From NCBI GenBank assembly GCA_963691655.1, contig OY829326.1:39583989-39647988 (forward strand): a stretch of DNA of 64,000 nucleotides, given 5' to 3'. The notes under the pieces were generated by a model, which saw nothing but the letters and a program-made list of their open reading frames with translations, searched no databases and had not been told where the DNA came from. This DNA comes from Toxonevra muliebris. Lineage: Eukaryota; Arthropoda; Insecta; Diptera; Pallopteridae. Each line of letters starts with the position of its first letter. The stretch's first letter is position 1. Below, one piece after another: positions 24,631-35,855 of this stretch. Made by a program: the position numbers and the translations under genes.

Positions 24631-25994
24631 TAGTTAATATTTAAAATCGAATTGAACTGTGGTTTAAATCTATGCTGTTTTTCTATTTATTTACCCTCAA
24701 AACAAAGAAACCGATGAAAATATTACTATTACCGTGTACATACAGACCCAAAGCCAAGGATCGCTCAATGCATCTTTTCCTCTTTGTTACGCTCCCAACT
24801 CAGTTCATAATCTGTGATAAGTCCTCAAATTTAAGCTTCAGTTGATATTTGAAGATGTAAATGTGGCTCAGTTGCAATTAAAGTATGAATGTATGAAAAG
24901 TATTTTTTGTTTGGCCTTGACAGAACTTATCTTCATACTTCTAATTTAGAAATTATTGCAAAACTGTATTACATCAGCTCAATAGCATACGACGTAAATT
25001 CTAAAATGCAATTTTAACATTTACTCTAGTATGTTTTTGTACCCCAAATAAGTAGAGGGCTCGCAGTAAGTAAGGCATGCATACGTATATTTTGTAAAGA
25101 AATTTGTTTTCTTATGGAACTTATATTTTATTTTGTTTTCGTTCACGTGGCACTATTACTTAGCTTTAATTTTTAGAAGCTCATTATTTCATTTAAATAA
25201 ACGATTTGAACACATAAAATAAAATGCTTCATGGTCATGATTTCCTTTAGTTTGAATTAAAAACGTTTTACATTTTGAGTGCTTAAGTGACTTTCAGAAC
25301 AAGAAAACAATCTACACCTAAAACCAAAAAAAATAAAAAAAATATAATGAAAAAGGTAATTAATATGTGTGTTTGCAAATTGTCGCTTTAATTATTATAA
25401 ATTAACGTAATTAATGAGTGATTAATTATTTTTCAATAGGTCACTAAAATGCCATAAAAGAGGAGCTCCACTAACTGAAATTAGAGAAAGAATGAAAAAA
25501 TGAAAGAATGAAAGAGAGAGAGCACAACGTACTTTGTGGATGATCGTGGTAGCTTCTTATGCAATCTCCCAAAATATTGTTAATTATAAATTATAATCTA
25601 ATTATTTATTTATTTTTCGAAATGGTTTGTTTTGCTTTTAGCGCGCATTGCCTTTTCTTATTGAATTTTGTTTATCGCTGCTGCCACACTTTTTTTATAG
25701 TTTCTTTTGTTGTATAACATTCTAATAATAAAGCTTGGTTTTCTTTAAACAATTTTGTTGATTTGTTTGATTGTTTGTTTTATGTTTTTAATTAACCAAT
25801 TACAATTAATTTTCAGCTTCTCAACGATTTTCACGCTTCTCCCGCGCTCCGCCGTTATCTAACTGTAGCAGCAAAAGGGAAAACAATGTTGCATTCGTGA
25901 AAATATACACATCTCAGATACGCATACACATAAGCGAAACGAAAATCTAAGCAGCAGCTCAAGCTCCGTAGTCCAACAAAAACAACGAAGGAAA
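24631..25994. other. Upstream region of the EGF-ligand gene
   Basis: AT-rich with an AATGAAAGA-type microsatellite near 25490. An acceptor-like AATTTTCAG ends at 25816 and may begin the exon that carries the ligand's 5' leader. The upstream exon is not identified. Confidence 0.35.
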
Positions 25995-26621
25995 ATGCCC
26001 ACAGTAATTACAGCATTACATCCGTTGGACTTTCAACGTTTGCTCATTATTTGCTTGGCGCTAATTACGCTTGCTCCATTTGCAGCATTCGCTTGCACAA
26101 GTCGCGCTATGCCCAAGGAACGCCCTTCGACAGTGATGCCCGAAATATCAACAACGCCACGGCCCAATATAACATTCCCCATTTTCAAGTGCCCACCCAC
26201 ATATGCGGCATGGTATTGCCTAAACGATGCTACATGCTTCACCGTCGAAATTCACAACGAGATACTGTACAATTGTGAATGCGCCAATGGATTTGTGGGC
26301 CCACGTTGTGAGTACAAAGAAATCGATGGTTCATATTTGCCAACGCGTCAGCGTGCTATGCTGGAAAAGGCTAGCATAGCTAGTGGTGCAACGCTGGCGC
26401 TATTCGTGATGTTAATACTCTGCTTTACATTGTACATACGCCACGAGAAGAAGCTCAAAATGAAACTAAATGAAAGTGGTGGCAGCGGCTCAGATGGTTC
26501 CATGGCACATGAAAACGAGGGCATGGATGAAGTGGACGGCATGACGAGAGTACCCGAAATGAGACCCTTCGGGCCTCATCATTACCATATACTGCCATTG
26601 GCTACAGCGTTTAGACGTTGA
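25995..26621 (+). CDS. Krn: Spitz/Keren-type EGF receptor ligand precursor
   Basis: A single coding exon of 208 residues. It has a signal peptide at about residues 14-33 (LLIICLALITLAPFAAFA) followed at once by Cys34, the position where Rasp would attach palmitate. One EGF domain with six cysteines spans Cys66-Cys105 (KCPPTYAAWYCLNDATC to GPRCEY). A transmembrane helix covers about residues 126-148 and a short cytoplasmic tail of about 60 residues follows. The start of the helix is ASIASGA, identical to the rhomboid-cleavage motif of Drosophila Spitz. Such ligands are escorted by Star, cut by Rhomboid and secreted to activate Egfr. Genomic setting favours Keren over Spitz, but both are similar here. 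The start is the first ATG of the frame. Confidence 0.9.
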   Translation: MPTVITALHPLDFQRLLIICLALITLAPFAAFACTSRAMPKERPSTVMPEISTTPRPNITFPIFKCPPTYAAWYCLNDATCFTVEIHNEILYNCECANGFVGPRCEYKEIDGSYLPTRQRAMLEKASIASGATLALFVMLILCFTLYIRHEKKLKMKLNESGGSGSDGSMAHENEGMDEVDGMTRVPEMRPFGPHHYHILPLATAFRR

Positions 26622-27250
26622 ACGCAATGCAGCGCAATGCAACGCAGCTAATTTTTTCCTTTTCTATTTTTAATATTAATTTAAAATTTTTGACTAATTT
26701 TGAGAAAAAACAACAATGGCAAAATTAACGAACAATTGCTAAAACTATTATTAATTATAATAATACTATTATTACTACTATACAACAACAATGCAAACAA
26801 TGACGCTTTTTGTTAGAGCACTCAACTAACTTATTTACTAGTTGCGTTGTATTTAATTAATATGAACACTACATAAAATATAAATCGCTTAAGATTGGAA
26901 AAATCTCTCGAATAAGAGCGCAAAGAGAAAATACTGGGGAATTGATGCCAGCTTCAAGCTACACTCAAAAAAATAGTGCCAACGTTTTGCCAGTGGAATA
27001 AATTGGCAAAGCTACACTAAGAAAAATTTAATTGCGAGTAATATAACTAAACTTTTAATTGAAATTGATGCAGCTGTAGTATTATATACATACATACATG
27101 TGAAAATAATAATATTTATTAATTTTTATTGACGTTAAAAGCATACAAAAAAAGTATTTAAAATAAAAATTCAAATTTAACCACAAAATTTCTTTGCTTT
27201 TCAATAAATCATAGTTAATGGGGAATAATTTAAAATTAAAAAAAAAATAA
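26622..27250. other. 3' flank of the EGF-ligand gene
   Basis: AT-rich 3' untranslated or intergenic sequence with ATTATT-type simple repeats. No gene seen. Confidence 0.4.
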
Positions 27251-27432
27251 TTAGAGCTGTGCTTTAAATCGTTTTATTGAAATTGTTGATTAATCAGGTT
27301 TTGAAAAAAGAAAATTTTCCTACTTGAATTTAGTTGCTGATTAATCGATCAATAAAATATCTGATTGAACGATTAATAAAATTTCTGATTAATTCAAAAG
27401 ATTTGATTTGCCGATTAATTGTGCAACCCTAA
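27251..27432. mobile_element. Small MITE of the ATTAATCG family, copy 1
   Basis: The left end AGAGCTGTGCTTTAAATCG and the right end, on the minus strand, TAGGGTTGCACAATTAATCG, share GTTGCRC/GTGC plus TTAATCG. Inner repeats of CGATTAATAAAAT type recur. It lies about 60 bases upstream of the splice acceptor of the Ndfip coding exon, so it is probably intronic to that gene. Confidence 0.55.
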
Positions 27433-27509
27433 AGAAAATCTATTCCACTTGTACTATACAATTCCAATCATTTCTTTCTTTTTTTTCTAGATATTATAAT
27501 CCATTCAAA

Positions 27510-28298
27510 ATGTCCAGCAACAACAACAACAACAATTACAACGCCAATAATTTCAACAATAATGATCAAACAACCCCGGAAGATATAGCACCGCCTAAAG
27601 CTGATTTCAGTGCACCTCCACCATATGAGCTCACAAATAGTACAGTTGTATCGCAACAACAAACATTTTCAGAGTTGCAACAACAAATTCAGCAAGAAAT
27701 CCCTTTACATCATGGTAAATTACCAACATACGAAGAAGTGCAAATAGAAAAATCATTAAATGGCGAGTTGCCACCGGAATTTTTGACATCATCACCGCAC
27801 TCACTATTGCAATCATCTTTACCGCTACAACCACCACCACCACCTAATCCATTATTGGCAAACTTACGCGATAACAGCGGACCGGCATCAGCAGGTGCTA
27901 CTCCAGCACTTACATTCATTGCTATTGATGCTTCCGATGCGGAGCAATTAACTAGCACCGATAATAGTCTACTCGGCACGGATATCATGTTCATAATGGC
28001 TTTCATGATAGCATTCCTTTTCAATTGGATCGGCTTCTTGATGCTTACTTGCTTCTGCCATACGATTGCAGCACGTTATGGTGCTCTCTCTGGTTTTGGA
28101 CTATCGCTAGCGAAATGGACACTTATCGTTAAGAACTCAACCGATTTGGCATCGCACGAGAACTCATGGTTGTGGTGGCTAATAATGGCTTTTGGATTTT
28201 TGATTTGTGTGCGTGCGCTAATACAGTATGTTTCGATTAAGCGCACTTGGCGTTTGTTGTCTTCATCGGCACAGGAGCGATTATTATTCTTTTATTAA
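27510..28298 (+). CDS. Ndfip: Nedd4 family-interacting protein (Ndfip)
   Basis: A single coding exon of 262 residues starting MSSNNNNNNYNANNF. An Asn/Gln-rich cytoplasmic head carries two PY motifs that bind WW domains of Nedd4-type ubiquitin ligases: PPPY at residues 36-39 and LPTY at residues 71-74. Three membrane segments follow (DIMFIMAFMIAFLFNWIGF; RYGALSGFGLSLAKWTLIV; WLWWLIMAFGFLICVRALIQ), which match Ndfip1/2 closely. The protein ends RLLFFY, close to the vertebrate terminus. Ndfip proteins sit in Golgi and endosome membranes and recruit Nedd4 ligases to cargo. A polypyrimidine tract and TTTTTTCTAG acceptor end at 27490, so the ATG at 27510 lies in an exon whose upstream non-coding partner is not found. 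The open frame reading further upstream crosses this intron and is not used. Confidence 0.92.
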   Translation: MSSNNNNNNYNANNFNNNDQTTPEDIAPPKADFSAPPPYELTNSTVVSQQQTFSELQQQIQQEIPLHHGKLPTYEEVQIEKSLNGELPPEFLTSSPHSLLQSSLPLQPPPPPNPLLANLRDNSGPASAGATPALTFIAIDASDAEQLTSTDNSLLGTDIMFIMAFMIAFLFNWIGFLMLTCFCHTIAARYGALSGFGLSLAKWTLIVKNSTDLASHENSWLWWLIMAFGFLICVRALIQYVSIKRTWRLLSSSAQERLLFFY

Positions 28299-28705
28299 GA
28301 AGATAAATAGTTTACTAGGATGAAGTTTTTATTGATGAAGTTAGTCTTGCTGCGGCAAATGAAATGAATTATTATTAGTTATTTTTTAAAACCAATTTGT
28401 TTTTTGTTTACCTTTGGTTTTTTCTTTTTTAGAGGTTTTGACGCCTTTTGTACATACACACATAAATTATTTAAATTTAGATTGAAGATTTGTTAAATTG
28501 AAAAATGTGCTCGTGGTATTTTATAAACAAAACAAAAAACAAACACATTTAATTATTATACTATATTTTGTTATTATATTCTTTAAAATTTTTGATCTTT
28601 ATGGAGAAACAGATGCACTTCGGTCAAAAAGCAAGATACATGCATATATATTTTTAATAATAAGGGCAACGGGTATTAATTGTATTTGGGATACCAAAGT
28701 AGTAA
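28299..28705. other. 3' flank of Ndfip
   Basis: AT-rich 3' untranslated or intergenic sequence. The open frame at 28498-28734 has no recognisable features. Confidence 0.4.
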
Positions 28706-29010
28706 CTAGCGCTGTGCGATTAATCGGTCATTGAAATCGGGGCGATTTCTGATTTACCAAAATTAACTATGTTTTTAATTAATAATTTAATTGTTTTATT
28801 TTTAATACGCAAAAATAGTCGGCATATTTGAATAAAATTCTTTTTACAATTAAGTTGACTTTTTTTTTTAAATTAGATATTTTGAATTGACATTTTTTTC
28901 ATTCAATGAATGTTAATACCAAAGTTCCAAAGTCTAATCTAAGAACTTGATTATTTTATTCGATTAATCAGGGTTCTACTTAACCAAAAATATCGGTTAA
29001 TCGCATATCC
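28706..29010. mobile_element. Small MITE of the ATTAATCG family, copy 2
   Basis: The left end GCGCTGTGCGATTAATCGGT and the right end, on the minus strand, GATATGCGATTAACCGAT, form an imperfect inverted repeat sharing TGCGATTAAYCG. The interior has more TTAATCG/CGATTAATCA motifs. Similar to 27251-27432. Confidence 0.5.
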
Positions 29011-29507
29011 GTAGATTTAAAAAAGAAATCAGTGGGCTTTAAAAGCAATTAAATTAATGTTTTTTCTACAAAGATTTTTGCACTTGCATTAGAATGAGAG
29101 AAACACAATTTTATAATTTTATGCAGTCTCTTTCAATATACATATATATATATATAAATACACACACAAACGCATGAATACCTAAACACATATTTTTATA
29201 CATTTTGTTCTAAACGTTCACCTTAACAAAAAGGGTACTTAACATTTTATTTCACTACTTAAAACTTCATTTCTCGGAAATTTTATTTGCTAGAAATTTG
29301 CATTAGGTGGTATCTATCGATCCAATTAATTTTGTATTCAATCGCAATTGTATTCTCCCCTCCTTGTTGTTTTCAATGTGTATTTTTGACGCATATGCAT
29401 AAATTATGCGTTTATTTCAAATAAAAATAATAAAAAAATAATTAAGTTCACATATTTTTATTACTTAGTATGCTCATAAAAAGGTTTATATTTAAAAAAA
29501 TGTAACC
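29011..29507. other. 3' flank of the serine protease gene
   Basis: AT-rich with an ATATAT/ACACAC tract at about 29138-29175. Nothing coding seen. Confidence 0.4.
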
Positions 29508-30344
29508 TTAATAAAGTGTATAATAAGCACTTTGTATCTTGACAACCCAATCAATGAATGCCGAAACACGAGTGTAGACTGATGGGAAATTCGAGTCACC
29601 GCATGGGACGTAACCCCAGGAAACGATACCAATCAATTCCGATGGTACGCCGCCTTTGCGTTCGATGACCAATGGACCACCAGAGTCTCCGTTGCAAGCA
29701 GAAATACCCTTCTGAAGTGAATCCGAACAGATATTGCTCTCAGCCAAGGGAGCATCTTCAGGCAAAATTTCCTTGCACGCATTCCATTCAACGATTTCGG
29801 TTGTAACAGTCTGTAAAGTTGCAGCGGCACTTTTATTATACGCATCATCTTGTCCCCAGCCATACAGATGAGTTTCACCAGCATGTATTTCTGCAGGTGT
29901 AGGCAAAAAGGTTGGTTGCACCCATTCATTGAACTCGAATGGAATGGCTACGTGTAATAAAGCAATATCAAAAGGACCAACACCTCCAGTATAAGACTCA
30001 TGTACTCGTCCAAAATCAACTTCCCGCGCTTGTACTCTAGCATCGTAGTTGGAACGTTTATGCAGACCAGCAATAACACTCATACCAACCGGATTCCTAA
30101 TACAATGTCCAGCAGTCAAAATCCAGTTCTTATCGATGATAGTGCCACCACAGCTATGTGAATGGTTCCCAAACTTGGCACCCACCGACACTATGTACGG
30201 GGCAGCGTGTGCAACGGCATCTTCACCTTCAACAATGCGCCCGGTGGCAAAGCTTAATTTAGACTTCGACTTGAGTTTGTCACCGATTTTTGATGCACTG
30301 ACGCAAGCCACCAGCAATAGCGTGAAAATAATTAAATTCTTCAT
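29508..30344 (-). CDS. Secreted chymotrypsin-fold serine protease (S1A)
   Basis: An intronless frame of 278 residues. A signal peptide (MKNLIIFTLLLVACVSA) precedes a short propeptide, then the activation site ATGR|IVEGEDA. The catalytic triad is present: His in TAGHC, Asp in DIALL and Ser in GDSGGP. The primary-specificity residue (chymotrypsin 189, six before the Ser) is Ser in SACNGDSGGP, which argues against trypsin-like and for chymotrypsin-like cleavage. Position 216 is Gly and position 226 reads Ser (FPSVYT), which narrows the pocket. Cysteine pairs of the fold are present. Such proteases are mostly midgut digestive enzymes in flies, and the TATA box upstream fits a strongly regulated gene. 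It resembles gut proteases of the lectizyme type, but orthology is not settled. Confidence 0.93.
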   Translation of the reverse strand: MKNLIIFTLLLVACVSASKIGDKLKSKSKLSFATGRIVEGEDAVAHAAPYIVSVGAKFGNHSHSCGGTIIDKNWILTAGHCIRNPVGMSVIAGLHKRSNYDARVQAREVDFGRVHESYTGGVGPFDIALLHVAIPFEFNEWVQPTFLPTPAEIHAGETHLYGWGQDDAYNKSAAATLQTVTTEIVEWNACKEILPEDAPLAESNICSDSLQKGISACNGDSGGPLVIERKGGVPSELIGIVSWGYVPCGDSNFPSVYTRVSAFIDWVVKIQSAYYTLY

Positions 30345-30396
30345 GTTTGAGAAGCCAAAACAAACTGGTTAAGTGAGTATACTACATACATACCTT

Positions 30397-30407
30397 TATA
30401 TAGGAAA
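30397..30407 (-). promoter_or_regulatory. TATA box of the serine protease gene
   Basis: CCTATATAAAGG on the minus strand lies about 55-60 bases upstream of the ATG at 30344. This would place transcription start near 30370, by the initiator-like TCACTTA. A leader of about 25-30 bases is usual for fly digestive protease genes. Confidence 0.7.
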
Positions 30408-31228
30408 TTGAAATCGTCTACTATCGGAGTGATTATGAGCAAAAGTAATTTATTAATATTATTTAGCACTTTACTGAGTTATCGGATTAGATTATTGAAT
30501 TATGTAGCCAGCCGAATATGTCCGATTATTTGGGAAATATTCTAATTACGTTTATGTAGACCATAAATTATTATTATTACTTTTAAATGTTAACAAAACA
30601 TTTCTACGAAACAAATTTTAATCCGAAATTATTTTGCGTTGATTTTGGTTAGCAGTAGGGCACATCGGAAAGATACAGTTCATAAAGTTTAATTTCGCAG
30701 AGAAATAATAAATTATCGCTTCTTTAATACTGTATGATATAAGGAACGAAAATCAAAATTTCAATAAATTTGTTCTCTACAAATTGAGAGTTTTTTTGTT
30801 AAGCATTTTCAGTTCTTAATTTATCAATTATAAAACATATGTATTTTAACTAAATATAATCAAGTAAAAAGACGTAAAGTCATGCACGAAAAGCTCGTAG
30901 CACAGTTTAAAATAATTTTTGTTTTTTATCCGACACAAAATAGTTAATTTCTAAGAATTTATGATGCTGAGTTCGAATCTAGAAAAATAATTCCTCTATC
31001 TCAATAGAATATCCTAATCTAAAGATGACGAAAAGGCCATTTTTTCCATTTTTTATGATCAAACAATTCTAAAACAGTTTTCTAAAAATATTTATTTGCA
31101 CTAGTTTTATATTTCTTAATATTGATCTTTGACTGTACTGACCAATTTTTGGTCGGAAATAAATATCATATTACGTCAAGAGTTCAAAAAATTCACAATT
31201 CGATACTCATCGAATACTAAACAAACAA
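30408..31228. other. Upstream region of the serine protease gene
   Basis: AT-rich. No gene or element recognised before the SINE that begins at 31229. Confidence 0.35.
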
Positions 31229-31476
31229 ACTACTACTATTATAGCACAACAGTCCATGGATGCCCTAGACTGATCTTTTCGCATCCATTCATGTTGTTTG
31301 AGTTATATTTGTACAAGAATTGAAGGGATCTACAGTTTCCTACAGAACCCGAACGGCGAAGTAAAAAGCTTTTCATAGGCAATTTTTGCTCTTAGAGGTT
31401 ACTCAATGCCAGCCGACAGGTGGTACTGTGTAGAAAAATTTTTATTTTCTATTTTTGAGCGTCCCGAGGCGGGTTA
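31229..31476 (-). mobile_element. SINE copy 2, 5'-truncated
   Basis: On the minus strand this repeats the body of the SINE at 4405-4716: AAGCTTTTTACTTCGCCGTT, then ATGAATGGATGCGAAAAG and CCATGGACTGTTGTGCTATA, ending in the same TAGTAGTAG tail. The tRNA-like head is reduced to its last bases, as expected from incomplete reverse transcription. Confidence 0.75.
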
Positions 31477-31559
31477 ATTATTTCACCAATAGCTGCATTT
31501 TTAGTTTTAGTCCCCATGTTTTACCGTATAGACGCTGGCATGCCCTTGTAGACTTTTTA

Positions 31560-31900
31560 ACAGTGTTAACTGAGCAGCTTTTTATCAAAGGTTATCTCAA
31601 GATATTTTGTTACATCTGAAAGTACCAGTTCCAGTCCATTTAGTCTGACTGCTTTAAGATTATGATTTCTCCATAATGTGAAAGGAACAAGCGTTATTTG
31701 AGTTTGTTATTAATCCTTTCTCGGAACACCACCCATTTAGAGCTATTTGCATTGTAATTACAGCAATCGTCTGCATAGTCATGGGGGTTAAAACGTAGGT
31801 TTGCTAATCTTTCAAGCAGTTCGTCAATGACCATGGTTTACAATAAGAGTGATGGTATTCCCTCCTGGAGGCATCGCTTTGTCGCAGATACGGTCAGAAC
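31560..31900 (-). pseudogene. Degraded non-LTR reverse transcriptase fragment with YADD box
   Basis: On the minus strand the frame around 31834 reads MVIDELLERLANLRF then NPHDYADD. This matches the region of R1/jockey-type LINE reverse transcriptases from the end of the GIPS.LL motif through the catalytic YADD. An in-frame stop lies just upstream (Q-E-G-I-P-S-L-L-L-stop) and the frame decays downstream (KWVVFRERINNKLK). The fragment is short and clearly dead. Confidence 0.7.
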
Positions 31901-33339
31901 GCACCTCCCTAATCATAGCTAACTTTTCTTGTTTTCAATACATTGGACGTTTGGAATTCTTAAGTTCGGAAATCTTAATTGTGCTGAAAACTTAAACAAT
32001 TTTTGACTTGTATTTAACTTCCTAAAATCAGAAGATTCGACTTAGGTTTGGAATTATTCTTTGTTCAAGTGTTCTCGCTTTTTTTGTTTTTACCTAATAA
32101 AATGCTACAGTATATATAATTATTGAAGACGACTACGAAACATTCATTAAAATTAATGAATGCAACGGCTATGTAGCATTGTAATAAAAAGGAGCTTTCT
32201 TTTAAAAACCGTCCAAAAATCTTAAGGCTTCGGAATTCATAACTTGCACAAGAATAAACTACTTAAGAATTCCGAGCGTCCACTGTATTGCAATTGCCCT
32301 CCTTATGATTATAGGGGATATTTCCTTTCTGATCTGGTGTCTGATATCGAAGTGAATGGGGTATGGTCCTTGAATCTCAATAAAGGAATATAAAGTTATT
32401 TCTTTAACTGTTAGAAAAAAACAGAAACTTATTTCGAAGGAAATATTTCCTATTGAAAAATACTTTGGGTCAGTCCATGTCAATAATCTCTTTACGATGG
32501 TTTAACCTTCAGAAAAAAGATGAAACTACCCTCACAGAAAATAGGATTCATCAAAAAATACTCCATTTTCTCCAAATAAAAGAAAAGTTTCAAATTATGT
32601 GTACTGAAATAACCGTTATTTAATCCTTTATCTTGTGTACACAAATCATAACGATATCTTATGTACTCTTCTCGTGAAACGAAAATGTATAATTATTGTG
32701 TTGCACTGAGTGTAAGTTCACTGACATGTTCAAATGTGATTTTCTCGAATATTTGGTTTTTGACTTATTACAGCCTTGCAGCAAACGCGCGATATGATAG
32801 CGACTCCAAATTTTTGTCATTTCAATTTACCATAAACTTTTTGTAAAATTTCTGCAAATAAAATACTGATTTACTTTTTATTGTGTTTATTCAAAAGGAT
32901 TACAAAAGTGTATAACTTAAGTCATTATATCTTATAATTTGAAATAGAACTAAGTATACTACCACTGCCAAGTTAGATTATTGTGCAAGTCTTTCTCGTC
33001 ATGTAGCGCCAAAACGGTTTCATCTTAGTCCACAATCGATTTACAAATCTGATAACACATCGGTTAAGGATGCATACAAAAATACTAAGTTCAGCTAATT
33101 TAGTGTTTAATAATTTATTTTGAACTAATTTTGAGTTTATCTGCAAATCATGCAACATTGCGGAAATTGTAGTAAGAAGAAAAACTGTTGCATGGAAGTA
33201 TACTTATTTTTTTTATAATGATAATAATCATCATGATAATGGTAATGAAAAAGGTAAGTTAAAAAACAGTTAATGAAACATTGTACTAAACAGTAAAAAT
33301 AAAATGTAGAAACAAAATGTGTGTGCCGCCGAATACCTC
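31901..33339. other. Intergenic region downstream of Mcm7
   Basis: AT-rich. Open frames at 32259-32483, 32661-32846, 32973-33158 and 33137-33343 show no family resemblance. The last few hundred bases are probably the Mcm7 3' untranslated region. Confidence 0.35.
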
Positions 33340-35747
33340 TCACATAAAAGTAATCTTCGTGCGTGCCATATTCACTTGCCAGACATTGAGTTCTTCATAG
33401 TCTTCAATGCATTTATCCACCTGATCAGGCTTGAAGCCTTTGGTTGTGCAACGATCCATTACATCGGCAATGTGAACTGTATTATTCGTGCCAGCTAATT
33501 CACGTACTACTGCGAATATTTTGTCTGATGTATTAGGAATACTGAAAAAAAAGAATGAAGATGGGTATAATTGGTGTGCCCTTCATTCGGTATTCAACTT
33601 CAATAAAATACTTACTGCCCCTTTTGATGTTCGTGTATTTGATTGAGCGAATCCTTGGACATCTCCAATAGACGCAATGCTTCGGCAACATCGTCTTTTT
33701 CCACCTTGTCGGATAAACGCAATCGAGCTAAAGCGGTGGACAAACGAAGAATACCTAGAAGATTACGCGCCGACGTGAATGTCATGTCGTTTTGATTGCG
33801 TGCCTCACGACGCAACTCCACATAAGCACCCACAATGTATTCGGTCAATTCATCGGGGATTGTTGGATTCTTCCGCTTGCATAGGTTGATGTAGCGCCGC
33901 ATGAGGTTCATGTCTAAAGCCTTGATACGCGTCGGCGGCTGTTTGCTATGGCTATGCACGTATGTGATATGTTTGGCCAAGCGTAAATCATTGTCACGAT
34001 CTGGCTTATCTTGCATAAGCCACAACAGATCAAAACGCGAAAGTAATGCAGCTGGTAATTGAATATTCTGTTCCACAGTGCGGCGAGGATTATAGCGTCC
34101 GTAGGCGGGATTAGCTGCTGCAAGTATGGAGACACGCGCATTCAGCGTTGTCATAATACCGGCCTTTGCAATGGAAATTGTTTGTTGTTCCATAACTTCA
34201 TGGATGGCTGTGCGATCAGTGTCAGCCATTTTGTCGAATTCGTCAATGCAGCAAACACCCTGGTCGGCGAGCACTAAAGCGCCACCTTCAAGTGTCATTT
34301 CTCCGGTGTGCGGATCTTTTATAACGGCTGCTGTCAGACCGACGCCCGACGAGCCACGTCCGGTTGTATACTGTGAGCGCACAGCTAAACGACTAATGTA
34401 GCCCAACAGCTGTGATTTGGCTACACCAGGATCACCCATTAGGCAAATATTGATGTTACCACGTATTTTCATACCATCGGGACGCTTATCGACGCCACCT
34501 ACTAGGAGTAACAATAGCGCTTTCTTCACATCCAAGTGGCCGTAAATTTCAGGTGCCAAACTAGTTGCCAAACGTTCGTAGAAATCATCCTGTGCCAATT
34601 CATTCAATTCGTCGGCTGTAAGTTCCGAATCTTTGTCTCCGTATTCATCGTTTTTGTTTATGCACACAATGCGCTGTAGGAGCAACAAATTAATAGTGAA
34701 TGTGAGAATTTTTTTATTTTTAACTTACATAAGCTTGCAGGAACGTCTCCGACAATAATCCTTGTAATATCTGACTGAATCCTGTACGCATCATTGGTAG
34801 AAAGACGCCAGAAATCAAAACGTGATCCCCGGGCTGCGCTAGACGTGTAACTTCCCCACGACATATAATTGTCATGCTCCGTGGGATGTGCCCAACCGGT
34901 ACTTGATCACTATGTTCTTGTATTTTGATCTCCTGGAATTTTATGAACTTCGAACCGCGAGTCTGCAAATAGAGACGACCGCCCGCCTTATTGACGCGAC
35001 AATCGTCCGAGGGGCAACCTTGCACTGGTGTAAAGGAAAGAGAGTTTATAGGCTGATACGTTTCTGCTCCGCAACGATCGCAAGTGTAGGTGGCAACCAC
35101 CATCATTGGTTTCACCTCAGTGCAACGTGTAACAATGCCACGTACGGTGACGAGTTTGCCAATGTGTTCTGCTTTGATTTCACGTATGGAATGTGCCTTC
35201 TCATGTGAGTGAGGCTTAAACCCTACTTCGCTGGAAGTTGAATGTAAATTAACATTTTCCGAAATTTCTCAATAAATGTTAAACTTACAATCGTTTCATT
35301 AATTCCGGTGGGAAATTATTACGCTGATCATGCTGTTCCATTGGATTGCGTGAGCGTGTCTCCATTAACAACCGATGTTCAATGTACACGTCCAACGCAT
35401 CTTTAGCGCGCACTTCACGCTCTTTGTAGTTCGGCAACATTTCAGCAATGGAATCGCTGAACATGGACGCATACCGTCGGCAATTTGCTATTACTGCCTC
35501 GGCAAGCCCATCGTTGAACTCCGACAAATGATCCAAATCGATGGTGATGAGCACTTGCTCACGATGTGCAATTTTCACAAGCTGATTGGCATAGGTGAAA
35601 TGCTTTTTACCTTCATCATCCTCTTTACAAAATTCACCCAGAAATGTTTTGATGGCCTCTGAGTGTAAAGTTAATTAAATTATCATTCAGTTCCCATATA
35701 AGACGTATTCATTTACCTTTGTCTTGTGCGTAATCACGGCGTGCCAT
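33340..35747 (-). CDS. Mcm7: DNA replication licensing factor Mcm7, 5 exons
   Basis: Exons on the minus strand are 35747-35717, 35658-35289, 35230-34729, 34673-33616 and 33541-33340. They join to 720 residues, matching animal Mcm7. The protein starts [10 protein letters not shown]. Its N-terminal domain holds a zinc ribbon with Cys184, Cys187, Cys206 and Cys211 (TYTCDRC...GCPSDDC). The AAA+ core has Walker A GDPGVAKS at about residue 381, Walker [10 protein letters not shown], sensor-1 region [13 protein letters not shown] and arginine finger SRFDLLW. The last exon encodes the winged-helix end with EELNVWQVN and ITFM. Mcm7 is one of six subunits of the MCM2-7 ring, loaded by ORC, Cdc6 and Cdt1 at origins and active as helicase with Cdc45 and GINS. 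A palindromic E2F-type site lies about 110 bases upstream. All junctions keep frame; no defect. Confidence 0.97.
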
Positions 35748-35855
35748 TTTTTAATTATATATTTAACTTTTAATTAAACAGCGAACTTCTAATTAAACTC
35801 CAGGCAAAAAATTTATTTAGCTACTTGCGTTCACGCTTTTTCTTCGGAATGTTTA

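Noticed and set aside
27710..28024. Minus-strand frame across Ndfip
   Set aside because: Antisense shadow of the Ndfip coding exon.
33914..34401. Several frames on both strands inside Mcm7
   Set aside because: All are out-of-frame or antisense readings of Mcm7 exon 4.
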